Translations under genes and position numbers: made by a program
Assembly (NCBI GenBank): GCA_017439665.1
Contig: JAFSIS010000001.1
Location: 1 to 64,000 of the forward strand
Reading direction: 5' to 3'
Source of the DNA: Lachnospiraceae bacterium
Lineage (GTDB): Bacteria; Bacillota; Clostridia; Lachnospirales; Lachnospiraceae
Length of the DNA stretch: 64,000 nucleotides
Shown: piece after piece, positions 8,846 through 17,577 of the stretch
Layout: each line of letters begins with the position of its first letter
Position numbering within the stretch: the first letter of the stretch is position 1
The notes under the pieces: model-generated
Seen by the model: only the letters and a program-made list of their open reading frames with translations
What the model was told of the DNA's origin: nothing
Databases searched by the model: none

Positions 8846-9065
8846 CTATCAGTATTATTATATCTTTTTCTTTCTGAAGCTCTTTGCCTTTTTCTTTACC
8901 AGCCGCTTCTCCCTGTTCATATCCCTCTTCCAGGTATGCCTCCTTAAGCAGGCGCATTTCCTTCTCTTCATCATATTCAAATATACTCACAGATACGACC
9001 TCCCTTCGGTTCTCCTCTAAAAACTCTGCCAGGATTCCCTCTTTTATGCATTCCCTTACTGCCAA
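8835..9065 (-). pseudogene. C-terminal remnant of an Rpn-family (PD-(D/E)XK) nuclease/transposase-like protein
   Basis: 76 codons with the typical end of Rpn proteins: AVRECIKEGILAEFLEENRRE, then a charged Glu/Lys/Gly tail. The nuclease domain that normally precedes is missing, and a TAA stands a few codons upstream of the TTG used as start. It overlaps the prdX remnant by about 10 nt. Rpn genes are often multicopy and mobile in Lachnospiraceae, so this is probably the scar of an insertion and deletion. Confidence 0.65.
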
Positions 9066-9193
9066 AATAGAATTGATTGGTTAGCATAAGATTTTCTAAA
9101 GAAACGATTCAGACGGCTTGTGCCAGTAGATTAGAAGGTCATATGCTTAACGTAATAGTAGCATAAAGATTACGAACTTGTAAATCATTTTTC

Positions 9194-9232
9194 TTGACAG
9201 ATAACTTAAAAAGTTTTATAGTGTATATACAC
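9194..9232 (+). promoter_or_regulatory. marR promoter with 12-bp palindromic operator
   Basis: TTGACA (9194-9199), 17-bp spacer, TATAGT (9217-9222). GTGTATATACAC (9221-9232) is a perfect palindrome overlapping the -10 and start site. The identical 12-mer occurs at 9690-9701 before the next gene, pointing to one regulator, presumably the MarR protein, acting on both. Confidence 0.8.
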
Positions 9233-9247
9233 GAAAGGAACTCCCTT

Positions 9248-9655
9248 ATGGCAAAACGAAAATCTCCCTGTTATTGTATAAACCTGCGTCGGGCTGCCAG
9301 CAGCATTACCGCACTCTATGATGAAATACTGGCCCCTACAGGGCTGAGCACCACCCAGTTTTCTTTATTGGGCGGGCTGCAAAGTCTGGGTGAAAGTACC
9401 ATCACTCAATTAGCTGATCATGTAGGGCTGGAACGGACGACTCTTACCCGAACCCTGAGACCTTTAATGGAGCAGGGCCTTGTTCAGGATCTTTCAGTCC
9501 CCGGTGCACGGAATCGGATACTTTCTCTAACGGAACTTGGACAACAAACTTTGAAGCAAGGACTTCCTTTATGGAGGCAGGCACAGACTGAGGTGGAGCA
9601 GCGCTTAGGTAAAGAATGGGTGAAATGGCTTTATGAATTAGCGGATAAAATATAG
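9248..9655 (+). CDS. MarR-family transcriptional regulator, 135 aa
   Basis: Winged-helix dimeric regulator. The core TITQLADHVGLERTTLTRTLRPLMEQGLV is the helix-turn-helix and wing entry, flanked by dimerisation helices. The N-terminus has a Cys pair (SPCYCINLRRAAS), seen in several redox- or metal-responsive MarR proteins; that this one senses redox is inference. The start is the ATG at 9248 after AAAGGA; upstream TTG codons fall in the -35 box. Probably autoregulated through the palindrome at 9221-9232 and also acting on the following DUF2148 gene. Confidence 0.9.
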   Translation: MAKRKSPCYCINLRRAASSITALYDEILAPTGLSTTQFSLLGGLQSLGESTITQLADHVGLERTTLTRTLRPLMEQGLVQDLSVPGARNRILSLTELGQQTLKQGLPLWRQAQTEVEQRLGKEWVKWLYELADKI

Positions 9656-9680
9656 ACTTACTTCCAGGTCTATATTTTTT
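9651..9680 (+). terminator. Terminator of the marR gene
   Basis: TATAGAC (9651-9657) pairs with GTCTATA (9668-9674), followed by six T; the stop codon is in the first arm. It separates marR from the DUF2148 gene, so the second gene needs its own start or read-through. Confidence 0.7.
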
Positions 9681-9689
9681 AAATAAATA

Positions 9690-9701
9690 GTGTATATACA
9701 C
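9690..9701 (+). promoter_or_regulatory. Second copy of the marR operator
   Basis: GTGTATATACAC, identical to 9221-9232, lies 21 nt before the DUF2148 start codon. A clear -35/-10 pair is not visible here, though an AT-rich stretch precedes it. Confidence 0.7.
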
Positions 9702-9722
9702 CAAAAGAAAGGGGAATTTATT

Positions 9723-10208
9723 ATGTTAGCAGATGGAAAACATTTAGAGGAAGAAGGCATTTTGGATGTAGCTCGTAAAATGTGCATTGCTACCCGCACT
9801 GCTCCTAAGACTAAGGGCCAGGACTATATTGTGACCTTAGTCCTCACCGGAGAGGAAAAAAATACACTGGCAGACAAAACAGATGAAATTGGTCTGAGGG
9901 ATTATGGTGAACAATCCTCATTTTGGTTTGGATCTGATGCCAATGCCATTCGTCAAAGCCAGGCCGTTGTGTTGATTGGCTGCCGTAAAGCTTATCGAGG
10001 TGTATTGCAATGTGGCTGGTGTGGATTTGAAAATTGTAAAACCTGCATAGATGCCGGTGGAAACTGTGCCTACTTATATGTAGATCTCGGAGTTGCTGCT
10101 GCATCTGCTTCCATGGTAGCAGGCCAGAGCCGGGTGGATAACCGGATGATGTGGTCAGCAGGAAAACCTGCCCTACCCCATTATACTGTAATGAGGCAGG
10201 GCAGTTAA
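9723..10208 (+). CDS. DUF2148 ferredoxin-like protein, C-terminally shortened, 161 aa
   Basis: The family pattern ATRTAPKTKGQDYIV, AVVLIGCRKA and CGWCGFENCKTC is present, with Cys87, 97, 100, 105, 108 and 115 as candidate Fe-S ligands. The biochemical role of DUF2148 is unknown; redox function is suggested by the cysteines. After VDNRMMWSAG the sequence departs from the usual family ending and stops after PALPHYTVMRQGS, roughly 30 residues short, and that stretch doubles as a hairpin (10168-10204). ATG at 9723 follows AAAGGGG; a GTG at 9690 lies in the operator and is not a start. Confidence 0.82.
   Translation: MLADGKHLEEEGILDVARKMCIATRTAPKTKGQDYIVTLVLTGEEKNTLADKTDEIGLRDYGEQSSFWFGSDANAIRQSQAVVLIGCRKAYRGVLQCGWCGFENCKTCIDAGGNCAYLYVDLGVAAASASMVAGQSRVDNRMMWSAGKPALPHYTVMRQGS
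10168..10204. terminator. Hairpin at the end of the DUF2148 gene
   Basis: CTGCCCT (10168-10174) pairs with AGGGCAG (10198-10204), with further pairing inside. It lies between convergent genes and could stop transcripts from both sides; T-runs are weak. Confidence 0.5.
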
Positions 10209-10221
10209 TTTTCAAATAATC

Positions 10222-10815
10222 TTAATAAATATTATATTGGGCGCCAAATTTTTCCAGTTCTCCATCTTCTGTATAGCCTAAAAATGCTTTGTACTTTCCT
10301 TTTTCCCAATATATTGTCTCCATAATTTTAGAATCTGATTTTCCGAACACTTCCGTGAACTTTTCCTGAGATAATTCTTCAAATGAAATACCATCTACAG
10401 AGGCCTTTTCATGTTCATAATGATCTACATAAACACTCACCGTACTGATCAAACATTCACCGTAAGGAATCTCTTTTTCGGAAGCATTGTATACTGATAC
10501 CGATGCAACTACTTCTCCATCCTTGACCAGATACACCCCTGTGTAATTTGTCATTGCTTCGGCCATACCGGACAGATCGATAAAAGCACTTATTTTTTGA
10601 TCAAAAACTGATGCACCTATCTGATTCCCCATATTGGTAAACGCAAGCCCCGCATCCTCCACATCCTGCATGGTGGTTTGCCCGGGAATAATGTCCACTC
10701 CGCCCACATTTACAACAATAGGCTCTCCGCCTGTTATTGCACATGCTGATAAAAATATGATCATGAGACTCAAAACCAAACATATGTATTTCTTCTTTTT
10801 TATCTGTATTTTCAA
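10222..10815 (-). CDS. Putative lipoprotein, 197 aa
   Basis: N-terminal signal MKIQIKKKKYICLVLSLMII with lipobox LSAC (Cys at about 25) indicates a lipid-anchored surface protein. The rest is an acidic alpha/beta sequence with no motif I recognise; GVYLVKDGEVVASVSVYNAS and GKYKAFLGYTEDGELEKFGA suggest beta hairpins. The start follows GGGAG. It ends the minus-strand group that includes the YcxB-like protein. Function unknown. Confidence 0.8.
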   Translation of the reverse strand: MKIQIKKKKYICLVLSLMIIFLSACAITGGEPIVVNVGGVDIIPGQTTMQDVEDAGLAFTNMGNQIGASVFDQKISAFIDLSGMAEAMTNYTGVYLVKDGEVVASVSVYNASEKEIPYGECLISTVSVYVDHYEHEKASVDGISFEELSQEKFTEVFGKSDSKIMETIYWEKGKYKAFLGYTEDGELEKFGAQYNIY

Positions 10816-10880
10816 CGTTGTATCTCCCTTGTTATCAATGTAGCGACTTAATTCTATTTCAGGATAATGCTTCTGCTCCT

Positions 10881-11561
10881 TTATCCCACATTAAGTGCCC
10901 TCAGATCATTCATAACCGCCTGTCTCATATTTTCGCTTTCAAAGCCAATGCACTTATCCTCATCCTTCTTGGATACATTACCATGATAATAAAAGAGGAT
11001 CTGATAATTTATACTTATGGTTCTGACCTTTACACCGCTTCCTCTTGTGGTCCAGCTATGGCTGCTGTCTTCCGTTTTCATCGTTTCCACTTCCCGAAGC
11101 TTTACCAAAGAAGCATATCCTCTGGAATCTGCTGCCAAAAGATAATCCTGGGAAATAACCACCTTATCTTCACCCTTTTCAGAGTTGATCCAGCTATATT
11201 CCTTAACCTTTCCGGTTTCACACATCTGCTTGCAGAATTCTTCCCTTTCTTCAGCAGAAAGCTCTTTTTCCACAATCCTGCCCAAACGCTCAAGATATTT
11301 CTTGCTGATATATACTTTGGAACGGCTGAGTACCGCCGTAAGTAAAGAACAAAATACACCAAAGCCCAGACCGATCAGGGCATTACGGACGACGTAAGTA
11401 ATCTCCACCGTCTCCGTCGCCATCAGTGCAATCCCTGCAAGTATGGCCATACAGACCAAAGGTGCGCCCACCATAATCAGGTATAATTGCTTTACCAGTC
11501 TTTCCTCTACCCTCTTTACCCAGGCGATTTCCTGTTCCTTCCATTTTGTAAAGTTATCCAT
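10881..11561 (-). CDS. YcxB-like membrane protein, 226 aa
   Basis: Two membrane helices (about 25-48 and 58-80) followed by a soluble domain of the YcxB/PH-like kind (EREEFCKQMCETGKVKEYSWINSEKGEDKVVISQDYLLAADSR is split in that way across about 105-150). Such proteins are common beside regulatory membrane systems but lack an assigned role. It follows the 65-aa membrane protein by 12 nt and is surely co-transcribed with it. Confidence 0.75.
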   Translation of the reverse strand: MDNFTKWKEQEIAWVKRVEERLVKQLYLIMVGAPLVCMAILAGIALMATETVEITYVVRNALIGLGFGVFCSLLTAVLSRSKVYISKKYLERLGRIVEKELSAEEREEFCKQMCETGKVKEYSWINSEKGEDKVVISQDYLLAADSRGYASLVKLREVETMKTEDSSHSWTTRGSGVKVRTISINYQILFYYHGNVSKKDEDKCIGFESENMRQAVMNDLRALNVG

Positions 11562-11573
11562 TCGGTTTTCTCC

Positions 11574-11771
11574 TTAGATTCCTGATATAAAACTTCCAAT
11601 AGCAGCTACTACACACAACACCGCCAAAATAATATACAGTCTTCTTACCAGTTTGGGTGACTTGATCATAGCCTTTTTCCCTATCAGTTTTTCCTCCGGT
11701 AAACAAGCCATATAGACCATAATGGCCGCAAGCACCAATGAACAGATAACCTTTGATAATTCGTACATCAT
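11574..11771 (-). CDS. Small two-helix membrane protein, 65 aa
   Basis: Two hydrophobic segments (about 6-23 and 44-63) joined by a Lys-rich loop. Ribosome site AGGAGG is 4-5 nt before the ATG pair. A TGC-TATACT extended -10 element about 30 nt upstream suggests its own promoter. No family recognised. Its position directly after an AgrC-like kinase gene makes it a candidate target or accessory of that system. Confidence 0.7.
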   Translation of the reverse strand: MMYELSKVICSLVLAAIMVYMACLPEEKLIGKKAMIKSPKLVRRLYIILAVLCVVAAIGSFISGI

Positions 11772-11860
11772 CTTTCCTCCTGTAAATTTTTCGTAAAGTA
11801 TAGCACTTTTTGTCTCTTTTTACTGCTAAAAAGGTAAAAATAACCCTCTGGCAGGAAAAT

Positions 11861-13147
11861 TCAGGAGGAATACAGGAGGATATCTGCAGTAAACCTGTTA
11901 TTTTCTTCTGAAAGCAACATCTCTCCATTATATTTTTCTACTGTGCGCTTTACCGATTCCAGACCGATACCATGACTTTTGCTGTCATCCTTACGGGTAA
12001 GAAATTTTCCTTTTTTATCCTTTTTGACATAACCATCAAAAGAGTTTGCCACCTTCAGGCTTAATGCCCCTTTTACCTTTTTTACTGAGACTTCTATGTA
12101 TCCTTTCGATGATCCCATTTTCTGTACGGCCTCCAGGGCATTATCCAGGAGATTTCCCAGAATAATACACAGGTCTACATCTTCAAAAGACAGGTTTCCC
12201 AAGGGCTCTATTTCACAACGTATATCCAGCCCCTGTGCAATAGCCACAGAATACTTATTGTTGATCAGGGCATCAATTACCGTATTACCGGTATGAGAAA
12301 TTTCATTTCGATAAATCTGATTTTTTTCCAACAGGGAATTAATCCTGTCTGCCAGCTCATCCTGTCTGCCTTCTTTAAGGCAGATCTGCAGATCCAAAAG
12401 ATAATTTTTCAGATCATGGCGTACCGCTCTCGTTTCCTGGTAGGCTGCTTCCCTTTCCTCCGCCTGTCTGCTGCAGAGGAGAAGCTGCTGCTCATAGATC
12501 ATATTTTTTTCTTCTGTTTCCATTTGCTTTTCCAGTTCATCATAAAGGGAGAAGGTAAAGTAGTTGAGTAATAATAAAGATAGTGTAATTGTAATCAAAA
12601 CAAAGGAGTCTGAAGACCGGATAGTAATTCGGTAAACTGCATCGATGATTAAAATACTGATTATGGGAACCACAAATAATCTAAGCCAGTTGCGAAAGGA
12701 TATCATGAACTTATTTTTTGTTAATTGCTTTCTTTTTACCAACTGTGCCAATAAAAAATTGGTGATTTTTGAAACTACACTTCCTAAAATAAAGCCAAAA
12801 CTATCATTTAGAACACCCATTTCTACTAAAATAACACTGACAACAACCTCCAATAATACCCAGACTACATAAATAATTCCTACTCTGAATAATATTGTAA
12901 GTAAATTACAAGGATGATAAGACCATATTATTATCACAAAAAAGGAGAAGGTTCCCAAAGACACCAGTAAGGTATTTGAAGCTTCACTTATATGTATCCA
13001 CAGCTGAAAAGAAACAAACAAAACTGAAAAAATAATACTAACTGCTTTATTTTTTCTTTTTATCTCTCCGAAAATATCCATCCATGTCTGAATAATCACC
13101 AAAGAGAACAAAGACATTCCGATATTAAATAATAAATATTCGTTCAA
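11861..13147 (-). CDS. GHKL-type sensor histidine kinase (AgrC-like), 428 aa
   Basis: Six or seven membrane helices in residues 1-200, a coiled-coil linker, then a DHp helix with RAVRHDLKNYL (phospho-acceptor His244) and an ATPase domain with N-box GNLLDNALEA and SHGIGLESVK. This layout is that of peptide-sensing AgrC/ComD kinases. The start codon is TTG at 13147, overlapping the response regulator stop (TTGA) and preceded by GGGGGAGGAG, so the two are translationally coupled. No AgrB or AgrD gene is nearby, so the signal is unknown. Confidence 0.9.
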   Translation of the reverse strand: MNEYLLFNIGMSLFSLVIIQTWMDIFGEIKRKNKAVSIIFSVLFVSFQLWIHISEASNTLLVSLGTFSFFVIIIWSYHPCNLLTILFRVGIIYVVWVLLEVVVSVILVEMGVLNDSFGFILGSVVSKITNFLLAQLVKRKQLTKNKFMISFRNWLRLFVVPIISILIIDAVYRITIRSSDSFVLITITLSLLLLNYFTFSLYDELEKQMETEEKNMIYEQQLLLCSRQAEEREAAYQETRAVRHDLKNYLLDLQICLKEGRQDELADRINSLLEKNQIYRNEISHTGNTVIDALINNKYSVAIAQGLDIRCEIEPLGNLSFEDVDLCIILGNLLDNALEAVQKMGSSKGYIEVSVKKVKGALSLKVANSFDGYVKKDKKGKFLTRKDDSKSHGIGLESVKRTVEKYNGEMLLSEENNRFTADILLYSS

Positions 13148-13893
13148 CTCCTCCCCCTTCCTGCCAACAGGCAGAACCGTTCTCTTACTTCCTTCTGTCT
13201 GTTCTTACTGATTTGTAAAACGGTTCCATCTTCCATGGTCAGATCCATAAACCGCAGTTCACGGATCTGGTCATAGTTAACCAGATAAGACTGATGAATG
13301 CGTAAAAAACTGGTTTTGGAATTTTCAAGCTGCTTCTGGACATCATTGATCCTTCCATAAAATTTAACTTCTACAGATTCTTCATCTTCCTCTGCCTTTT
13401 TCTGAACAAGATGGACTAAAACTGTTTTTCCCCTGCTTTCAAAATAAGCAATATCTGAAAGAATAAGTTTTCCCACAGCTTTTTGATAAGAAAAGCTGAA
13501 AAACTCAGGCTTACGGTTGATCCTTTGCACTGCTTTCAGAAAAAGAGCTTCGAATTCCTTTTCTTTTACCGGCTTCGTTAAAAAGCCAAAGGGTTCCGTA
13601 AAACAGATCTCCTTCATATACTCTTCATGGCTGGAAATATAGATGATCAGAAGCGGCCAGCCTTCTTCACGTATGGTATTTGCAATCTCCACACCATTCT
13701 GCTCAGGCATTTCAATATCCAGGTAAAGCAGATCAAAATGCTCGCCTGCCTGCAGCTTCTCCAATAGCCTCACTCCATCAAAAAAAATCTCGCACTCCAC
13801 CTTCATCCGGTAACTTTCTGCAATACCACAGATTTCATTTTCTATCTGGCTGGCTATAGCAACATTATCATCACATATGGCAACCCTGATCAT
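13144..13893 (-). CDS. LytTR-family response regulator (AgrA-like), 249 aa
   Basis: Receiver domain (1-125) with acidic pair Asp9/Asp10 (CDDN), phospho-acceptor Asp59 (LLYLDIEMP) and KPV, then a LytTR DNA-binding domain (about 140-245; ENSKTSFLRIHQSYLVNYDQI). It acts with the kinase encoded just downstream. LytTR regulators bind pairs of short repeats; I did not find a convincing pair in this window. Confidence 0.92.
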   Translation of the reverse strand: MIRVAICDDNVAIASQIENEICGIAESYRMKVECEIFFDGVRLLEKLQAGEHFDLLYLDIEMPEQNGVEIANTIREEGWPLLIIYISSHEEYMKEICFTEPFGFLTKPVKEKEFEALFLKAVQRINRKPEFFSFSYQKAVGKLILSDIAYFESRGKTVLVHLVQKKAEEDEESVEVKFYGRINDVQKQLENSKTSFLRIHQSYLVNYDQIRELRFMDLTMEDGTVLQISKNRQKEVRERFCLLAGRGRS

Positions 13894-13923
13894 TTTCCTT
13901 CTTTCCCTTCTGTATCGGCAAAA

Positions 13924-14511
13924 TCACAGCCTTTTCTCCACCTCATCCCAGTCATCCTGAAATACCACAGCTTCCATTCCTATACTGATAGCTGCTTTTA
14001 CATTTTCAGGGCGGTCATCCACAAACAGGCATTCCTCCGGCTTCAGACCATAGACACTGCACAGATGCCTGTAAATCTCCGGATTGGGCTTGATCATTTT
14101 AACATCTGAGGAAACCATGACTCCATCAAAAAAATCCCGGGGAAAATACCTGGAAAAAAAATGATGAAAACGGTTGCAGGCGTTAGACAGTACATACATC
14201 CCATAGCCCTTCTTACGAACCGTGTCACAGAATGCTGATGCTCCGGGAACAGGGGAAAGGCACATATCCCAGCCATCGATACAACGTTTAAACGCTTCAT
14301 GAAGATGAGCTGGAATACGGGGCAGGATCCGTTCATACCGCTCCTCATTGGTGATGATCCCCTCATCTCCCATGATCCATTCTGGACCGTTAAAAAGTTC
14401 ACGCTCAATAATCTCTCTGTCCTCCGGCGTTTCAAAAAACTCCTCCAGGGCAATCCACGGCCGAAACTGCAGCAGCACATTTCCCATATCAAAAACCACC
14501 TGTCTGATCAT
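13924..14511 (-). CDS. HAD-superfamily hydrolase (YihX-like), 195 aa
   Basis: Haloacid dehalogenase fold phosphatase. Motif I is FDMGNVL (Asp8 nucleophile; the second acid is Gly, as in the YihX subgroup), motif II VLSNA, motif III Lys in MIKPNPEIY, motif IV FVDDRPENV. YihX releases glucose from alpha-glucose-1-P; a sugar phosphate is a reasonable but unproven substrate. It overlaps the araC gene upstream by 23 nt. Confidence 0.88.
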   Translation of the reverse strand: MIRQVVFDMGNVLLQFRPWIALEEFFETPEDREIIERELFNGPEWIMGDEGIITNEERYERILPRIPAHLHEAFKRCIDGWDMCLSPVPGASAFCDTVRKKGYGMYVLSNACNRFHHFFSRYFPRDFFDGVMVSSDVKMIKPNPEIYRHLCSVYGLKPEECLFVDDRPENVKAAISIGMEAVVFQDDWDEVEKRL

Positions 14512-15418
14512 CTCTTCTTCCTCCTATTCTCCGGTATTCTCCCGGTGTACAACCCTTCATTTCCCGAAAGGTCTTGGTAAAATAGCTTACATCCTGAAAA
14601 CCGCAGAGTGCACCCACATCTCCAATCTTCTTTTCTGTTGTAACGAGAAGCTGCGCCGCCTTCTCGATCCTGAACTGCTTTACATACTTCATGGGACTTG
14701 TCCCTATGGTCCCATGAAAACAGCGAAGTGCCTCACTGACACTGATCAGGGAACTGTCAGCAATCTCCTTTATTGTCAGTTCCTCTCCATAGTGGCTGTG
14801 AATAAATTCCAGCATTCTTTTAATCCTCTCACTGTCCCGCATCAGCTTAGGTGAAGGCTCTGCTTTTCTCCCCGGCCCTTTTTGGGATAATAAAAAAATC
14901 AGACCGGACAGTGCTTCCCGGACTTGGAATTCAAAGCCTGCAGGCTCATGGACACAGCACCTCCAGGCAGTTTCAATCTTCTCCATGGCAGCCTTCTGCC
15001 AGTCTGCATTTACTCCCGTATTTTGAAAATGTACATATTTTAATCCACTGTTTTCCAAAAGTGGGGAGAGATAATTCTGCCAGAAAATACTGTCCATACT
15101 CCCTCCCACCAGCCGGGGATGAAAAACCAGGGAATGAAATTCTGTTTTTGATTTTCCTCTATCCCAGGCTCCATGAAGAACCCCTGCATTAAAAAACATC
15201 CCTTCTCCGGCCTTCACCACAAAACGTTCTCTTCCGGCGGCAACTACTGCCTGCCCCCTGATCACGATTAGAGCTTCCAGCTCATCATGCCAATGCCAGG
15301 GTACAGGAGATTTGGCCAGCTCATCATGATAACAGGCAATGGGAAAAAGGGCGGTTCCATGCTCAACCAGCTCCCTTCCCTCCATATTCACTGTTGTATT
15401 GCAGAAAGCTATAGCCAT
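14489..15418 (-). CDS. AraC-family regulator with cupin sensor, 309 aa
   Basis: N-terminal cupin (WHWHDELEALIVIRGQAVV at about 40-58) and C-terminal paired helix-turn-helix (about 205-300; LTIKEIADSSLISVSEALRCF then GFQDVSYFTKTFREMKGCTPGEYRR). Sugar-responsive activators commonly have this form. It is transcribed away from the MFS transporter at 15527, its most likely target, and together with the HAD phosphatase suggests a small sugar-use locus. Confidence 0.92.
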   Translation of the reverse strand: MAIAFCNTTVNMEGRELVEHGTALFPIACYHDELAKSPVPWHWHDELEALIVIRGQAVVAAGRERFVVKAGEGMFFNAGVLHGAWDRGKSKTEFHSLVFHPRLVGGSMDSIFWQNYLSPLLENSGLKYVHFQNTGVNADWQKAAMEKIETAWRCCVHEPAGFEFQVREALSGLIFLLSQKGPGRKAEPSPKLMRDSERIKRMLEFIHSHYGEELTIKEIADSSLISVSEALRCFHGTIGTSPMKYVKQFRIEKAAQLLVTTEKKIGDVGALCGFQDVSYFTKTFREMKGCTPGEYRRIGGRRDDQTGGF

Positions 15419-15492
15419 GGTATTCCCTCCTTTTGGTGAAATTATTATAAAAAATAAGTGATTTTTTCCTAATTAATCTTGTTTTTTGATGC

Positions 15493-15498
15493 TATAAT
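15493..15498 (+). promoter_or_regulatory. Extended -10 promoter of the MFS gene
   Basis: TGC-TATAAT (15490-15498) lies 28 nt upstream of the MFS start; no strong -35 box is visible, consistent with activation by the divergent AraC protein. Confidence 0.5.
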
Positions 15499-15526
15499 CA
15501 TAGCAAAATCCACGGAGGAACACAAG

Positions 15527-16690
15527 ATGACCCATCTTCTTCTATTGATTATTTATCTCTCCTTTATCAGTCTGGGACTTCCGGACGCCCTTCTTGGCTC
15601 TGCCTGGCCCAGTATATATCCCGAGCTGAATGTTCCCGTTTCCTATGCCGGAATCGTTTCCATGATTATTTCTCTGGGAACCATCGTTTCCAGCTTAAAC
15701 AGTGACCGGCTTACGCTGAAGCTGGGGACGGGAAAGGTTACGGCGATCAGCGTTTTGATAACAGCCATAGCTCTTTTTGGCTTTTCCACAAGCAGCTCCT
15801 ACTGGATGCTCTGCCTTTGGGCTGTTCCCTATGGATTGGGAGCCGGCAGTGTGGATGCCTCTCTAAATAATTACGTGGCCCTTCATTACACCAGCCGTCA
15901 TATGAGCTGGCTCCATTGTATGTGGGGAGTCGGGGCATCTGCCGGGCCTTACATCATGGGCTATGCGCTTACCGCAGGGTATGGCTGGCATCGGGGTTAC
16001 CGGCTCATTGCCCTCCTGCAGATTCTCCTGACTGCTGTTCTTTTTTTCAGCCTTTCCTTATGGAAAAACCGACCCGTTCTGCAAAATGCTGATGGTCAGG
16101 AGATTCCCTCCCAGGCACTCAGCCTGCCGCAGATCATTGCCATCCCCGGAGTAAAGGAGGTGCTGATCACCTTCTTTGGATACTGTGCCGTAGAGCAGAC
16201 GGCAGGCCTCTGGGCCAGCAGCTATCTGGTACTTCATCAGGGTATGACAGAAGAAACCGCTGCAGGATATGCCAGCCTTTTCTTCCTGGGAATTACGGCA
16301 GGACGCTTCCTCAGCGGTTTTCTTACCATGAAACTGTCGGATACACAGATGATCCGACTTGGGTTAACAATTATCCTGATTGGACTTGTAATCTTTTTTC
16401 TTCCTTTACAGGATAAGGGGTCTCTTTTTGCCTTATTGCTGACCGGCCTTGGTTGTGCACCGATCTATCCCTGTATCATTCATTCCACACCGGCCCACTT
16501 TGGGGCAGGCCGTTCTCAGGCCATTATCGGCGTCCAGATGGCCAGTGCCTATGTAGGAAGCTGTGTGATGCCGGCACTTTTTGGTCTTATTGCCAACCAC
16601 ATCAGCATTGCTTTATTCCCGGTTTATCTCATCATTATCCTGGGCTTAATGGCCGTAATGCATGAGCGGCTGGTAAAAATCTGTCCATAA
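15527..16690 (+). CDS. Major facilitator superfamily transporter, 387 aa
   Basis: About 12 membrane helices. LGLPDALLGSAWPSIYPELNVP at the start and the loop region GFLTMKLSD are typical of the sugar-type MFS group related to FucP/YbjJ-like proteins. ATG at 15527 follows GGAGG; upstream codons overlap the promoter. Divergent from an AraC regulator. The sugar transported is not evident. Confidence 0.9.
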   Translation: MTHLLLLIIYLSFISLGLPDALLGSAWPSIYPELNVPVSYAGIVSMIISLGTIVSSLNSDRLTLKLGTGKVTAISVLITAIALFGFSTSSSYWMLCLWAVPYGLGAGSVDASLNNYVALHYTSRHMSWLHCMWGVGASAGPYIMGYALTAGYGWHRGYRLIALLQILLTAVLFFSLSLWKNRPVLQNADGQEIPSQALSLPQIIAIPGVKEVLITFFGYCAVEQTAGLWASSYLVLHQGMTEETAAGYASLFFLGITAGRFLSGFLTMKLSDTQMIRLGLTIILIGLVIFFLPLQDKGSLFALLLTGLGCAPIYPCIIHSTPAHFGAGRSQAIIGVQMASAYVGSCVMPALFGLIANHISIALFPVYLIIILGLMAVMHERLVKICP

Positions 16691-16701
16691 AATTGGGGAA
16701 T

Positions 16702-17577
16702 CTATTCTTTCGTTACCAGAACCAGCTTCAGGCTGCCACTTATCCGGCAGCCTGTTTGCTTTTGGGTTAAAAAATAAGTTTCTCCTGCCCCTATCTGCTG
16801 ACTGCATCCTGCTGTATCCAGTTTTCCCTCTCCCTCCAGCACCACTATAGCTGCCGGATAATTTTCTTCGGGGATAACACTTTGCCAGATTTCATAAAGA
16901 GTAACCTTAAAATAAGAGCACTGTACCAAAAGGGTTCTGGCAAAGCCTTCTTCCTCTATCCGACATTCCATGGGCTCATGACCGAAGAAGGGGGGAAGCT
17001 GCTGACTCACCTGCAGAGCCTGTGTTTTATGAAGCTGCCTTGGCTGATTATCTGCCGTTTTACGTTCATAGTCATAAATCCTATAGGTAATGTAGGAATT
17101 CTGCTGTACCTCCAAAAGCCGTATTCCCGGACCGATAGCATGAATGATTCCCGCAGGGATAAAAAACACATCTCCCCGGTTTACTGCTACCTTTCGGCAG
17201 ATTTCCAGAATACTTCCATTCTCCATCCGTTTGGCAATTTCTTCCGCACCGGCCCTGTGTTTCAGACCATAATATAAGAAAGAATCCGGCTGACAGTCCA
17301 GAATATACCACATTTCTGTTTTTCCCGGGCTCCCCTCTTCTTTAGCTGCATATTCATCACCGGGATGAACCTGTAAGGAAAGCGCTTCCCTGGATACAAT
17401 TTCCTTGATCAGAAAGGGGACGGCAGGGAGCTCTTTATGAAGGGAAGAAAAAAGCCAGTTCTCCTGCCCCCAGATATATTCTTTTTTGATGGGCTTTAGA
17501 GAAAATATCCCCTCTGCCCTGACAGGCTCCTTATTCTGCTCAGTTTCTGTATTCTGCCTGTGAACAAAACCACTCAT
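16702..17577 (-). CDS. manA: Class I mannose-6-phosphate isomerase, 291 aa
   Basis: Interconverts fructose-6-P and mannose-6-P. Zinc-site motifs [10 protein letters not shown] (about 69-78) and EMWYIL, plus [12 protein letters not shown] (about 140-151), mark the short Firmicute form of about 300 aa. It starts within the end of fcl (38-nt overlap) without a visible ribosome site, so translation is probably coupled. As last gene of the operon it feeds mannose-6-P into GDP-mannose and GDP-fucose synthesis. Confidence 0.93.
   Translation of the reverse strand: MSGFVHRQNTETEQNKEPVRAEGIFSLKPIKKEYIWGQENWLFSSLHKELPAVPFLIKEIVSREALSLQVHPGDEYAAKEEGSPGKTEMWYILDCQPDSFLYYGLKHRAGAEEIAKRMENGSILEICRKVAVNRGDVFFIPAGIIHAIGPGIRLLEVQQNSYITYRIYDYERKTADNQPRQLHKTQALQVSQQLPPFFGHEPMECRIEEEGFARTLLVQCSYFKVTLYEIWQSVIPEENYPAAIVVLEGEGKLDTAGCSQQIGAGETYFLTQKQTGCRISGSLKLVLVTKE

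Noticed and set aside
9194..9247. Upstream TTG start for the MarR gene
   Set aside because: This TTG is the -35 box of the promoter; the ATG at 9248 has a ribosome site.
9690..9722. GTG start for the DUF2148 gene
   Set aside because: It is the first base of the operator palindrome; ATG at 9723 fits the family start and has AAAGGGG.
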